A DNA stretch of 64,000 nucleotides from Akkermansia muciniphila (lineage in GTDB: Bacteria > Verrucomicrobiota > Verrucomicrobiia > Verrucomicrobiales > Akkermansiaceae), in the NCBI RefSeq assembly GCF_040616545.1, contig NZ_CP156688.1, positions 248,001-312,000 of the forward strand. The letters run 5' to 3'. Of the stretch, positions 16,770-25,847 are shown piece by piece (positions within the stretch are counted from its first letter, which is position 1; each line of letters begins with the position of its first letter). A program made the translations under genes and the position numbers. Under the pieces are notes generated by a model, which was not told the origin of the DNA, made no database searches, and saw only the letters and a program-made list of their open reading frames with translations.

Positions 16770-19130
16770 ATGAAATCTCTCTCTTTCTTCTGCCTTCTTC
16801 TTCTGGGCGCGGCTCCGCTTCAGGCATCTCCCGCCCCCATGCAGGTCACCTCCACCGAACCCGCCCGGAAATGGACGGAGGGATACGGCACGGGCAACGG
16901 CAGGCTGGGCATCCTCTCTTTTGGCGTTTTTCCTAAGGAAACCGTCGTCCTCAATGAAGGAAGCATCTTCGCGAAGAAGAATTTCCAGATGAAGGAAGGC
17001 GCCGCCCAGGCGCTGGACAAGGCGCGCCAGCTTTGCCGGGAGGGAAAATACCGGAGCGCGGACCAGGTGTTCCGGAAGGATATTCTGCCCTCCGGAAGCA
17101 TCGCGGGAGATTACCAGCAGGGCGGCCTGCTTCAGGCGGAGTTCCAGGGGCTGCCCTCCCCCGCCTCTTTCCGGCGCACGCTGGACATGCAGAGGGGAAA
17201 GGCCTCCACCCGCGTTCAATTCGGCACGGGAGAACTGGTCACGGAGATTCTGGCGGCTCCGTCCGCGGACTGCGCCGCCTACCACATTACCTGCACCATT
17301 CCGTCCGGGTGCCGCATTTCCCTGAATTTGCAGCATCCGGACCCGTCAGCCCGCATTACCGCGCAGCCGGACGGCTGGGTGCTGGCGGGACAGGGGAGCA
17401 ATGGCGGAACCCGGTTTGAAAACCGGGTGGTCATTCTGGCGCCCGGCGCCGCCATCTCCCCCCGGGGGAAGGAGATTATCCTGGATTCCGCCCGGGAGGT
17501 GCTGGTGCTTTCCTCCACCTCCACGGATTACAACCTCCGGAAGCCGGAGGCCCCGCTGACGGGAAGCCTGTCAGACAGGAACAGCCGTCTCCTGAAGAAG
17601 GCGGAAAAAATGGGGTGGAAAAAACTTGCCCGGGAGACGGAAGATTATTTTTCCCGCCTGATGCTGCGCTGCCAGGTGGACCTGGGGGATTCCCCGCCGG
17701 AGGTTTCCGCCATGACCACCCCCCAAAGGCTGGAACGCGTCAAACAGGGTGGGAAGGATCCTGACCTGCTGGAACAGCTTTTCCAGTTCGGCCGCTTCTG
17801 CACGATTGTCCATACCAGGCCGGGCCAGCTCCCCTGCGGCTTGCAGGGACTGTGGAATCCGGAACTGCGGGCGGCGTGGATGGGCTGTTATTTCCTGAAC
17901 ATCAACAGCCAGATGAACCAGTGGCCGTCCCACGCCACCGGGCTGGGGGAATTCCAGCAGCCTTATCTTGATTTTGTCCGGAGCCTGCTTCCGTACGGGG
18001 AGGAATTCGCACGCTTCATCCGCCGGGACGGCTTCTGCTTCGGCCATTATACGGACTGCTGGAAGCATACCTATTTTTCAGGCAACAATCCGGAATGGGC
18101 CGCCAGCCTCATGAACGGAGCGTGGGCCTGCGCCCACCTGGTGGACAGCTACCGCTTCACCGGAGACAGGGAAGATCTGAAGAAGTCCCTGCCCATTCTG
18201 GAATCCAGCGCGCGCTTCATCATGTCCTGGTTTGAGGACGACGGCCAGGGCCGCTGCCTTTCCGGCCCGGGCGTCTCCCCTGAAACCGGGTTTTACGCGC
18301 CGGACGGCACGGGACCCAACGTGCTTTCCTACGTTTCCAACGGTAATTCCCACGACCAGCTTCTGGGGCGCGAGGCGCTCCGCAACTACATTTACGCCTG
18401 CCGTGAGCTGAATGTCCGGACTCCCACCCTGGTTAACGCGCTGAACTTTCTCCCGAAGATTCCCCAGCCCGCCATTGGCCCTGACGGCCGCGTGCAGGAA
18501 TGGCAGCAGCCCTTTGAGGAAATGCAGAAGGGCCACCGCCACATCAGCCACCTTTACGGCCTGTTTCCCGGCACGGAATGGAACGTGCTCACCATGCCGG
18601 AATACGCGGAGGCCGTACGCAAGTCAGCGGATTTCCGGCGCAAATACGCGGACATGGGGAACAACGGCATCCGCACCGGGTGGAGCACCGCCTGGCTCAT
18701 CAACCTTTACGCATCTCTGGGGGACGGAAACTCCGCGGAGGACCGCATGTACACGATGCTGAAACATTACATCAATTCCAACCTGTTTGACTTTCATCCC
18801 CCGTTCCAGATTGACGGCAACTTCGGCTTTACCTCCGGCGTGGCCCAATGCCTGGTGCAGAGCCAAATCATGCAGGACGGTTTTCAGGTCATCCTGCTGG
18901 CCCCGGCCCTGGCGGACGGCTGGAAGAAGGGTTCCGCCACGGGCCTGCGCACCCGGGGCGGGCTGAAGGTGGACCTGCGCTGGGAAAACGGCCGGGTCCA
19001 GGCCACCGCCACAGCCAGCCGCCCCGGCAAATTCCGTTTCATGCACCGGGACCGCAGGAAAGACCTGGTGATGAAAAAGGGCCAGACGGAGAGGATTGAT
19101 TTTCCTCCTCCCACCGCCAATACACTCTAA
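16770..19130 (+). CDS. GH95 alpha-L-fucosidase/galactosidase, secreted
   Basis: Glycoside hydrolase that removes terminal fucose (GH95 family, inverting; some members act on L-galactose or galactose), here probably from mucin or milk-type glycans. Signal peptide at 1-20. N-terminal GH95 beta domain (WTEGYGTGNGRLGILSFG), then the (alpha/alpha)6 barrel. Expected catalytic residues are visible: Asn377 and Asn379 in NINSQMNQWP, Glu577 in VQEWQQP and Asp682 in QIDGNFG. GHRHISHLYGLFPG is also typical. Length 786 is normal. The ATG at 16770 is used because it opens the signal peptide. It is followed by M28 peptidase and esterase genes, a likely mucin-degradation unit. Confidence 0.92.
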   Translation: MKSLSFFCLLLLGAAPLQASPAPMQVTSTEPARKWTEGYGTGNGRLGILSFGVFPKETVVLNEGSIFAKKNFQMKEGAAQALDKARQLCREGKYRSADQVFRKDILPSGSIAGDYQQGGLLQAEFQGLPSPASFRRTLDMQRGKASTRVQFGTGELVTEILAAPSADCAAYHITCTIPSGCRISLNLQHPDPSARITAQPDGWVLAGQGSNGGTRFENRVVILAPGAAISPRGKEIILDSAREVLVLSSTSTDYNLRKPEAPLTGSLSDRNSRLLKKAEKMGWKKLARETEDYFSRLMLRCQVDLGDSPPEVSAMTTPQRLERVKQGGKDPDLLEQLFQFGRFCTIVHTRPGQLPCGLQGLWNPELRAAWMGCYFLNINSQMNQWPSHATGLGEFQQPYLDFVRSLLPYGEEFARFIRRDGFCFGHYTDCWKHTYFSGNNPEWAASLMNGAWACAHLVDSYRFTGDREDLKKSLPILESSARFIMSWFEDDGQGRCLSGPGVSPETGFYAPDGTGPNVLSYVSNGNSHDQLLGREALRNYIYACRELNVRTPTLVNALNFLPKIPQPAIGPDGRVQEWQQPFEEMQKGHRHISHLYGLFPGTEWNVLTMPEYAEAVRKSADFRRKYADMGNNGIRTGWSTAWLINLYASLGDGNSAEDRMYTMLKHYINSNLFDFHPPFQIDGNFGFTSGVAQCLVQSQIMQDGFQVILLAPALADGWKKGSATGLRTRGGLKVDLRWENGRVQATATASRPGKFRFMHRDRRKDLVMKKGQTERIDFPPPTANTL

Positions 19131-19155
19131 AACCGGCCTTCCCCAACTTCCCCTC

Positions 19156-20226
19156 ATGAAACTCTCCTCCCCTGTGATCAAATGCGGGCTGGCCACCGCC
19201 GCGGCCTGCCTCGCCCTGGGTTCCTGTTCCAAGCTCTTTTCACCCTGCGGAAGCGGGGAAGTTCCGGAGACGGACCAGACGGAAACATTCCTGAAAGCGC
19301 ACGTGACCCATCTGGCGGACGCCATCGGAGAACGGAATGCCTACAAGCCCGGCACCATGGAGCGTTCCGCCCGCTACATTGAACAAACCCTGGAGGGCAT
19401 GGGCTACACCGTCACGCGCCAGGCCGTGGACATCCCGGTTTCTCCGGACTTCCGCGCCGTGAAGGACAGGACGGTGTACAACCTCGTCGCCACCAAAAAG
19501 GGAACCTCCCCTCGGCCCAAAACGCTTATCATAGGCGCGCATTACGATACCAAGGTGGGCATGGACAACTGGCATGACCACGGCCCCGCCAGACCGGCCC
19601 GCACCGGAACGCCGGGAGCCAATGACAACGCTTCCGGCGTAGCCGCCCTGCTGGAAACGGCGCGCGCCCTGGCTGCAGTTCCCACCCTGCACGACGTGTG
19701 CCTGGTGGCTTATGCCAATGAGGAACCTCCCTTTTACCAGACTCCCTCCATGGGCAGCGTGGTGCACGCCAAATCCGCAGCCCTCCATCCGGGGAAGGAA
19801 CGCATCATCGGCATGATTGCGCTGGAAACACTGGGCTGTTACTCCCCACGGGTGAACAAGAAGCGTAAATCCGCCATGGCCGCCGGGCTGGCCGGGCTCC
19901 CGGACCGGTGCGACTACGTGGCCTTCATGTCCACCAACACGGGCCGCAAGCTGGCCCGCTCCTGTGCGGAGGAGTTCTCCCGGCTGAACCGCTTTCCGGT
20001 GCGCTCCGCCGTCTTTCCCTATTATACCAAAGGCGTTTCCTGGTCAGATGACTGGGCTTACATGAAGGAGGACATCCCCTCCTTCGCCGCCACGGACACC
20101 GCCTTCCTGCGCTGCGATGATTACCATGAAACCAGCGATACGGCTGAAAAGCTGGATTACCCCCAGTTTGCGGAGGTAGTGCAGGGTCTTTCCAAACTGG
20201 TCATCTCACTCGCCAATAAGCCATGA
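19156..20226 (+). CDS. M28-family zinc peptidase, lipoprotein
   Basis: A 356-residue aminopeptidase-type hydrolase anchored by lipid: the signal ends LALGSC with the lipobox Cys. Zinc ligands of family M28 are visible: His129 (GAHYDTK), Asp157 (GANDNAS), Glu189/Glu190 (ANEEPP) and His324 (DYHETSD). It probably trims peptides or glycopeptides in the periplasm or at the outer membrane. The ATG at 19156 lies 25 bases after the fucosidase stop, and its TGA overlaps the next ATG. Codon use matches neighbours. Confidence 0.9.
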   Translation: MKLSSPVIKCGLATAAACLALGSCSKLFSPCGSGEVPETDQTETFLKAHVTHLADAIGERNAYKPGTMERSARYIEQTLEGMGYTVTRQAVDIPVSPDFRAVKDRTVYNLVATKKGTSPRPKTLIIGAHYDTKVGMDNWHDHGPARPARTGTPGANDNASGVAALLETARALAAVPTLHDVCLVAYANEEPPFYQTPSMGSVVHAKSAALHPGKERIIGMIALETLGCYSPRVNKKRKSAMAAGLAGLPDRCDYVAFMSTNTGRKLARSCAEEFSRLNRFPVRSAVFPYYTKGVSWSDDWAYMKEDIPSFAATDTAFLRCDDYHETSDTAEKLDYPQFAEVVQGLSKLVISLANKP

Positions 20227-21212
20227 ACATGAAGCTTGCCTTTTTTCTTCCCGCCCTTTTACTGGCATTCGCTCACGCCCCCGCCGGAGGGGCCCCGTTT
20301 GATCCGTCCGCGCTGGCGGCCCTCCAGCCGCCCGCGGAACACGGAGCCTTTCATTCCGGATGGATTTCCCTGGGCCTTAAAGCGGCGGACCTGAAGGAAA
20401 AACAGGTGTCTCCCGGACACATTACGGACGTGGGGGAGGCGCAAATACAGCTTTATTTCCCCGCCGGATGGGGGCCGCAGGACAAGCGCGCGGCCCTGTG
20501 CATCTTTCCGGGCGGGGGCTACGCCCTTCAGGCCATTGAAAAGGAAGGCGTCCGCATTGCCCGCTGGGCGGCGGAGCACGGCATGGTGGGCGTCGTCGTG
20601 AAATACCGCGTTTCCGGGGAAAACAATGCCATCGGCATGTTTCCGGGCCCTCTGCTGGACGCCCGCCAGGCCCTGCGCGTAACGCGCCGGCATGCCTCCG
20701 CGCTGGGGGTTGACCCGCGCCGCATCGGCGTCATTGGGTTTTCCGCAGGGGGCCATCTGGCAGCCATGGCCGCCACGCTCTGGAACCGCACCCTGCCGGA
20801 AGAAGAGGATAATCCGCTGAAAAGCGTTTCCGCGCGGCCCGATTTTGCCATGCTTATCTATCCCGTCATCACCATGGCCCCCGGGACCACCCACGGAGGC
20901 ACCCGCAGCAAAATCCTGGGGCCCGACCCGACTCCGGCCCTGGCGGAGCTGTGCTCCGCGGAACGGCAGGTGACGGCGCAGACGCCCCCCGTGTTCCTCG
21001 TCCACGCGCTTGACGACGGCGTAGCCAGCGCCAACAGCAGGCTGATGGAACAGGCCTGCCGGAAAAAAGGCGTTCCCGTGACCCTGCGCCTTTATTCCAA
21101 GGGAGGGCACGGCTACGGCATGGAGAAGCGCGGCAATCCGACCGACCAGTGGCCAAAAGACGCTGAAAAATGGCTGGGGGAACAAGAAAACAACGCATTC
21201 GAAACACGTTAA
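20223..21212 (+). CDS. Secreted alpha/beta-hydrolase esterase
   Basis: A 329-residue hydrolase with a signal peptide (about 1-23), of the acetyl-xylan-esterase/BD-FAE-like alpha/beta-hydrolase group. The oxyanion motif is FPGGGY, the nucleophile Ser174 in GFSAGGHLA, the acid Asp in HALDDGV and the catalytic His in GGHGYG. A probable role is removing acetyl esters from mucin glycans so that glycosidases can act; this is inferred from the neighbours. It overlaps the peptidase stop by four bases (ATGA). ATGs at 20223 and 20229 are both possible. It is the last GC-rich gene before the AT-rich island. Confidence 0.88.
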   Translation: MNMKLAFFLPALLLAFAHAPAGGAPFDPSALAALQPPAEHGAFHSGWISLGLKAADLKEKQVSPGHITDVGEAQIQLYFPAGWGPQDKRAALCIFPGGGYALQAIEKEGVRIARWAAEHGMVGVVVKYRVSGENNAIGMFPGPLLDARQALRVTRRHASALGVDPRRIGVIGFSAGGHLAAMAATLWNRTLPEEEDNPLKSVSARPDFAMLIYPVITMAPGTTHGGTRSKILGPDPTPALAELCSAERQVTAQTPPVFLVHALDDGVASANSRLMEQACRKKGVPVTLRLYSKGGHGYGMEKRGNPTDQWPKDAEKWLGEQENNAFETR

Positions 21213-21245
21213 TAATAAATTAATTATACTACAACTTATATCCTG

Positions 21246-21410
21246 TTAAACAATTCTTTCATTCTTCGAACCTATATTCCGCCATCTACACGTAATGAGG
21301 GAAGTTTGATCAAATTCCTCATCCAATAGTTCCTTATCCACATACGAAGAGTACAAATTCATTGCCCAGCTTGCTTCTCTTGTAGGTAAGGACGGGTAAA
21401 CCGTGTAGAA
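21246..21410 (-). pseudogene. Possible 3' gene fragment downstream of the pyruvyltransferase
   Basis: A 54-codon frame open on the minus strand, reading YTVYPSLPTREASWAMNLYS and then SYVDKELLDEEFDQ before a TAA at 21246. The composition looks protein-like, but there is no start and an in-frame stop lies just upstream. It may be the tail of a glycosyltransferase-type gene lost when the island was rearranged. Family not identified. Confidence 0.3.
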
Positions 21411-21464
21411 TTACAATGAGGGATTATGAACACTCCAAAACCCCTTTAAAAAATCAATATTTAC

Positions 21465-22361
21465 TCAAATCAAACAACGCCAATAAGGAAATTCATCCAA
21501 GGAAGACATCATTTTAACATTGGAACTTCCATACAAAGAATAATGATAAACGCTAGAAAGCTTACGATAAGTGTTGTCCAAAATATACACCTCTTTATCA
21601 AGTAAATATCCTCCGATAGCTACATGAAGCCGATCGGTTAAAATAATATCTGCATTGTTCAAACAGGTCAAAAACAAATAACTCCAAGCCGATGATACTC
21701 GTGCATCACACCAATCATCACAATGCATAACAGACAAATCCACTATCCGGTATTGACGACGAACAGGATGGTCATTTCCTAAACAACTTTCCCGATCATT
21801 TCGTAAGATTAATAGTACTTTCCGTCCATCCTGCAACTCATACATAGACTTTCGTGTCCATTCCTTCATCAAAGAAAACATATTCGTACTCAGAACACTC
21901 TCATCCCATGTTTCTTCACTAAGAAAGGTGAAGGCATTCAATTTCAAAGTCATATCATCGGCCAGTAAAAACTGAGCTTTTTTATTCATGTGAAAGCAAT
22001 AGTTAAAACTGGTTTTATCTCGGCAAAAAACAGTAAAACGTTCATCAAAAATCTCAAGTAACGAGTCACAATTATAAAAACTGCTGGGAAGAATAATAAC
22101 ACGGTTCATTCGTAGAGAAGAAAAAAGCTGCACAAGATAGGGAATACATCCCCAATCCTGTATGCAAGCCCCCCCTCCACCGTAGACAAAGTTATATGGA
22201 AGAATATTTGAACTTACAGAGCAAACTGATAAAAAAGGTAAATTATATTTCAAAAAAAATTTCCTTGTTGCCACATCAATTAATGCATCTCCGACATTAC
22301 CAAAATTAGGTTGATAGACAAATTTTCCTAGTTGTCTAACAATGGAAACAATAGAATTCAT
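21465..22361 (-). CDS. Polysaccharide pyruvyltransferase family protein
   Basis: A 298-residue enzyme of the PS_pyruv_trans family, which adds ketal pyruvate from PEP to sugars of surface polysaccharides. Family motifs: NFGNVGDALI near the N-terminus, VYGGGG, RDKTSF and the C-terminal ILTDRLHVAIGG. Pyruvate would add negative charge to a capsule or exopolysaccharide. It is the only leftward gene of the island, with AT-rich codon use. The 263 bases between it and the next gene carry divergent promoters. The sugar acceptor is unknown. Confidence 0.82.
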   Translation of the reverse strand: MNSIVSIVRQLGKFVYQPNFGNVGDALIDVATRKFFLKYNLPFLSVCSVSSNILPYNFVYGGGGACIQDWGCIPYLVQLFSSLRMNRVIILPSSFYNCDSLLEIFDERFTVFCRDKTSFNYCFHMNKKAQFLLADDMTLKLNAFTFLSEETWDESVLSTNMFSLMKEWTRKSMYELQDGRKVLLILRNDRESCLGNDHPVRRQYRIVDLSVMHCDDWCDARVSSAWSYLFLTCLNNADIILTDRLHVAIGGYLLDKEVYILDNTYRKLSSVYHYSLYGSSNVKMMSSLDEFPYWRCLI

Positions 22362-22533
22362 AAAAATAGCGCCATCTAAGGTATTCGAATGCTGAATTGC
22401 ATTAAATGTAAATCCTTTTTATTTCAAAATAAACTAAAATCCATATTATTGGTGAATATTCTTCATACACCCCAACATTCTGAATGTATAGAGTAGAGAA
22501 AATGAAAAATTTCCGATAAATCATTATTTTTTC

Positions 22534-22562
22534 TTGACTTTTATATTCACATTTCGTTATCG
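22534..22562 (+). promoter_or_regulatory. Putative promoter of the effector-like gene
   Basis: TTGACT (22534-22539), a 17-base spacer and TTATCG (22557-22562) form a sigma70-like pair, giving a leader of about 55 bases before the ATG at 22625. No clear Shine-Dalgarno precedes that ATG. Confidence 0.35.
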
Positions 22563-22624
22563 TATCAAACAGTAGAAAAAAAGCTCTACCCATATTCATT
22601 TATAACGTAAAACATCAATATATT

Positions 22625-23290
22625 ATGCGTGAATTAACAAAATTCCATTCTGGTATCAATTCTTCAAATTCCAGGACATTCAATCCGAATCCAAGTGGCT
22701 CTGGGTTGGGGACTGTTACCATTAAAGTAACCTCAACAAAATATGAATCAGAAGGAGCAGAATTCAAATATTTAGCCAAATGCTATCCTATAAAGACAGG
22801 ATTCGCATACGAAGTCCCTATCTACAAAGTGGTGCTAACTAGCACAAAATTTCCCGGTGTTGATTCTATATTTTATGCATTGAGATTCATGCCCTCCAAA
22901 ACCACAGCAAATGAAAATGTATTTATGTCAGGTCTCGCAGACGCACAAAATTATGTACTGACTACTTACGACCCAAATTATAATCCTCATAGTATGCAAA
23001 ATCTTGAAAATGGAGCATTTTTGATTTATGGTAATTTTCTTGTACATGCAGGGCCATCACAATTCACTCATTATGCAATGGGAGGGCTTGGATGTATCGA
23101 AGTATTTGATTTTGCATCTTTTGTGTTAACTATCATCAATTTATGCGGAGCTCAGGCTGGAGGGACAACAGATGAAGTACTAACTCGTTTAGCAGAAGAT
23201 GGATATATCAAACTCAGCATTGAAGCAGCAGTCAAACCCCCCGTTACGCCTGTTGCTCCTCCTCCTGGGTACCCTGCTGGTACATTTTAA
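22625..23290 (+). CDS. L,D-transpeptidase-fold-like protein, candidate peptidoglycan-active effector
   Basis: A 221-residue protein without signal peptide. Near residues 130-165 it reads ENGAFLIYGNFLVHAGP, then MGGLGCIEVFDF. The pair His141...Cys157, with HAG and GC(I/V)EV contexts, matches the catalytic His/Cys layout of YkuD/DUF2778/DUF5675-like folds. The C-terminal tail is Pro-rich (KPPVTPVAPPPGYP). I recall related HxGP...GCIEV proteins in Bacteroidota; no database check was possible. The lack of a signal plus the enzyme fold suggests delivery by a specialised secretion route. The next gene, 29 bases downstream, encodes a small protein with an N-terminal hydrophobic segment. Toxin role is inference. 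Confidence 0.55.
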   Translation: MRELTKFHSGINSSNSRTFNPNPSGSGLGTVTIKVTSTKYESEGAEFKYLAKCYPIKTGFAYEVPIYKVVLTSTKFPGVDSIFYALRFMPSKTTANENVFMSGLADAQNYVLTTYDPNYNPHSMQNLENGAFLIYGNFLVHAGPSQFTHYAMGGLGCIEVFDFASFVLTIINLCGAQAGGTTDEVLTRLAEDGYIKLSIEAAVKPPVTPVAPPPGYPAGTF

Positions 23291-23319
23291 TCAATATTTT
23301 AAATAGAAGTTTTAAAATC

Positions 23320-23820
23320 ATGAATATTATAACAATACTTTTTGCAACAAGTATTGGATCATTTTGGACTAATACTTTTAACCATTCAATTACAAACACC
23401 AAAATTAATTGTATCAATTCACCCCAAGTAGTATCACAATTAATTTTAGAAAACATTGGAACACTTCAGGAATTTGGTTTAAAACAATTTGATTATTTTA
23501 AAAAATCAAAAAAAATACTTATCGAAAGAAACGCTCATATTATCTGTTTTCGCATTTCCTATCATCCTCCAGAAAAATCAAAGTATAATTCAAAATATAC
23601 TGTAATAATCGCTAAACTAAATAATATAGATGCACAAAAAATTCAGGAGAAACTTCAAGAGAACGATTGGACGAACGCAGACGCAGGAAAAGGACCACCT
23701 ATAATCATGAAAGGAAGCATACATAACAATCAATTGATTATCATAACGGGACATCCTTCTGACAAAGAAGAGATTGAAAAAATCTCAAAACTTATACCGT
23801 ATTATTTTAGAATATACTAA
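23320..23820 (+). CDS. Small exported protein, candidate cognate partner/immunity protein
   Basis: A 166-residue protein of no recognised family. An N-terminal hydrophobic stretch (NIITILFATSIGSFW) suggests export or anchoring; the rest is lysine-rich with alternating strands and helices. It directly follows the L,D-transpeptidase-like gene on the same strand, with similar AT-rich composition. A periplasmic partner to a cell-wall-active protein would have just this layout, as in Tlde1/Tldi1 pairs. That is an analogy, not sequence homology. It could also be an unrelated lipoprotein-like product. Confidence 0.5.
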   Translation: MNIITILFATSIGSFWTNTFNHSITNTKINCINSPQVVSQLILENIGTLQEFGLKQFDYFKKSKKILIERNAHIICFRISYHPPEKSKYNSKYTVIIAKLNNIDAQKIQEKLQENDWTNADAGKGPPIIMKGSIHNNQLIIITGHPSDKEEIEKISKLIPYYFRIY

Positions 23821-23933
23821 TATTTTTTGTTTCTATTATTCTCGGAGACTTCCGAACATCACCGACATAACGCAGTGTATTATAACCCTCTTGAGTATTA
23901 CTTTCACACATTAGGGAACCAGCTAACATACAA

Positions 23934-24965
23934 ATGCAACGTTTATTTGTTTTTGGATTTCCAGAACTTTACGGAGGTGCCGGAACTGAGTTATATCATC
24001 AGATCCTGATCTGGCAATTCATGGGAATGGAGGTTCACTTAATCCCTCCATGGAGAGTAGAAAGAAATCCACTTTATCCAGAAATGCTTTCCCGTGGAGT
24101 GCATATACATCCGGTTAATGACTATTCTTCCTTAACAGAAGAAGATCCTATTTTTAGCTTCTGCAATGGGGAATTTTTAGAACTGCTTCCTCAGATACGC
24201 ACTTACACTAAGAAAACTGTTTTTGTAAATTGTATGAGTTGGCTTTTCCCCCAAGAAAAAGAGGCTATGAGAAAAGGTGAGATTGCCATGTTTCTTTATC
24301 AAAACGAAAGAGTTATGCAGGAAAACAAAATCAAGTTAAAAGCTTTTAACAAGAATCCTAAAATACAATTTAAAAAATTCATTCCATATTTTCATCGTGA
24401 AGATTTTCCCTTTATCGAAAAACGTAGGAACGAATATTTTGGATGTGGGCGGATTTCTCGACAGGAAGCCGATAAATTTGCTAAAGATACTCTCTTCATT
24501 TATGAGTCTTTTGTATCCCCAATTCCCAAATGGGGACTCTTTCTCGGATTCGGAAAAAGAAGCGAAGAAAAAACAGGTCCTCCCCCACCGTGGATACGGA
24601 CAGCTCTTAATCAAGAAGAAGTATCACAGCAGGAATTTTATCAGCATTGTGAGATTATCTTACAACCAAGCAATACAGTTGAAAATTGGCCGCGTATAGG
24701 TTTTGAAGCCATGTCCAGTGGGAGCGTATTGATCGTAGATAACGCAGGAGGATGGCAACAAATGATTGAACATGGTAAAACAGGATGGTTATGTAACAAT
24801 GAAAGAGATTTTATCTATTATGCAAGCAAAATGGCTTATGAACCTAACCAAAGATACGATATGGCGGCAGCCGCACGAGAACGAGGTCTTTTGCTCAGTA
24901 ATAAAGAATCTTCCTTGGAAAGCTGGAAAGAAATTTTTACTGTCCTCAATAATATGGACATTTAG
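23934..24965 (+). CDS. Glycosyltransferase, GT-B fold (GT4-like)
   Basis: A 343-residue cytosolic transferase. The N-terminal domain opens with LFVFGFPELYGGAGTELYHQ, whose Gly-rich loop fits a GT-B fold. The C-terminal domain carries the ExxxxxxxE-type region ENWPRIGFEAMSSGSVLIVD followed by GWQQMIEHGKTGWL, typical of GT4 nucleotide-sugar binding. Donor and acceptor cannot be told. It lies five bases before the GT31-like gene and is probably in one operon with the three following transferases. Confidence 0.8.
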   Translation: MQRLFVFGFPELYGGAGTELYHQILIWQFMGMEVHLIPPWRVERNPLYPEMLSRGVHIHPVNDYSSLTEEDPIFSFCNGEFLELLPQIRTYTKKTVFVNCMSWLFPQEKEAMRKGEIAMFLYQNERVMQENKIKLKAFNKNPKIQFKKFIPYFHREDFPFIEKRRNEYFGCGRISRQEADKFAKDTLFIYESFVSPIPKWGLFLGFGKRSEEKTGPPPPWIRTALNQEEVSQQEFYQHCEIILQPSNTVENWPRIGFEAMSSGSVLIVDNAGGWQQMIEHGKTGWLCNNERDFIYYASKMAYEPNQRYDMAAAARERGLLLSNKESSLESWKEIFTVLNNMDI

Positions 24966-24970
24966 ATGAA

Positions 24971-25843
24971 ATGAAGAATGTAAAATTCATTCGTGAACCA
25001 TGTTCTCGCATCTTAATCGGTATTTGTTCCTGTCTACACGCCAATGAACGTCAACAGGCTGTACGAGAAACCTGGATGAAGAATTTACCTTGGAATATAC
25101 AATGCAAAATATTCGTAGGAGGGAAATATCTATATTCCTTTGAAAAAGAGCATGTTGTTTATCTTCCAGTTTGCGATAATTACGAACACTTGCCGAAAAA
25201 AATCCTGACATTTTTTAAATATGCACTGCTGAATTATGATTTTGAGTGGTTTTTCAAATGTGATGATGATACGTATGTAAAAACGGAACGGCTTCATTCC
25301 TTGCTTCAACCAGGAGCGGATCTTATAGGAAACACATCTTTGCAGACTCAAGGATATCCCAGTGGAGGAGCTGGATATTTCCTTTCACGTTCCATAATAG
25401 AGAAAATAGTCAGCTTTGACAATATTCCTTCTAAAGGATTCGAAGATGTAATCTATGGCAAACTTTGCCAACATTTTGGAGGAATTATTTACTCTAGCGA
25501 AAGATTGTGCATGACTTGCGTTCCATATCCAATGCCAGACAATAATCTAGCCAGCGCTCACTGGTGTAGTCCCGATAATCTTCGCGCCATCCACTTATTC
25601 AATCACTCTGATCCGTTGATTACATATACAGCAGAACATTTAAACTGGAGCCAACCAGATATCATACAATTATATCCTCGAAACTTCTTCCGGAGAGTCA
25701 GCACAGGATGCGCTGGAATTTATCATTTTTTTGCTGATTCGTTAAAATTAGATTGGTTTTCATGGTCTTCTGATATTTTAAATAAACAAGGTAAACAATA
25801 TAGAAATGATTATCTGACATTAAAAACACATGAAGCAGACTAG
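24971..25843 (+). CDS. GT31-like (beta-1,3-galactosyltransferase/Fringe type) glycosyltransferase
   Basis: A 290-residue GT-A transferase with the motif set of family 31, which is mainly known from animals and plants. ERQQAVRETW (residues 26-35) matches the R..IR.TW motif. FKCDDDTYVK holds the metal-binding DDD at 98-100. YPSGGAGYFLSRSI (129-142) matches the YP.Y..G.GY..S motif. GFEDVIYGKL holds the EDV at 158-160. Eukaryotic members are membrane-anchored, but this protein has no signal or membrane segment, as expected for a cytosolic bacterial enzyme. AT-rich like the island. Linkage made is not predictable; beta-1,3 transfer of Gal or GlcNAc is a family-based guess. Confidence 0.72.
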   Translation: MKNVKFIREPCSRILIGICSCLHANERQQAVRETWMKNLPWNIQCKIFVGGKYLYSFEKEHVVYLPVCDNYEHLPKKILTFFKYALLNYDFEWFFKCDDDTYVKTERLHSLLQPGADLIGNTSLQTQGYPSGGAGYFLSRSIIEKIVSFDNIPSKGFEDVIYGKLCQHFGGIIYSSERLCMTCVPYPMPDNNLASAHWCSPDNLRAIHLFNHSDPLITYTAEHLNWSQPDIIQLYPRNFFRRVSTGCAGIYHFFADSLKLDWFSWSSDILNKQGKQYRNDYLTLKTHEAD

Positions 25844-25847
25844 TTGC

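Noticed and set aside
22402-22599. A 65-codon minus-strand frame upstream of the pyruvyltransferase gene
   Set aside because: It is AT-rich sequence giving aromatic/Ile-rich codons by chance, and it overlaps the probable promoter region of the divergent gene.
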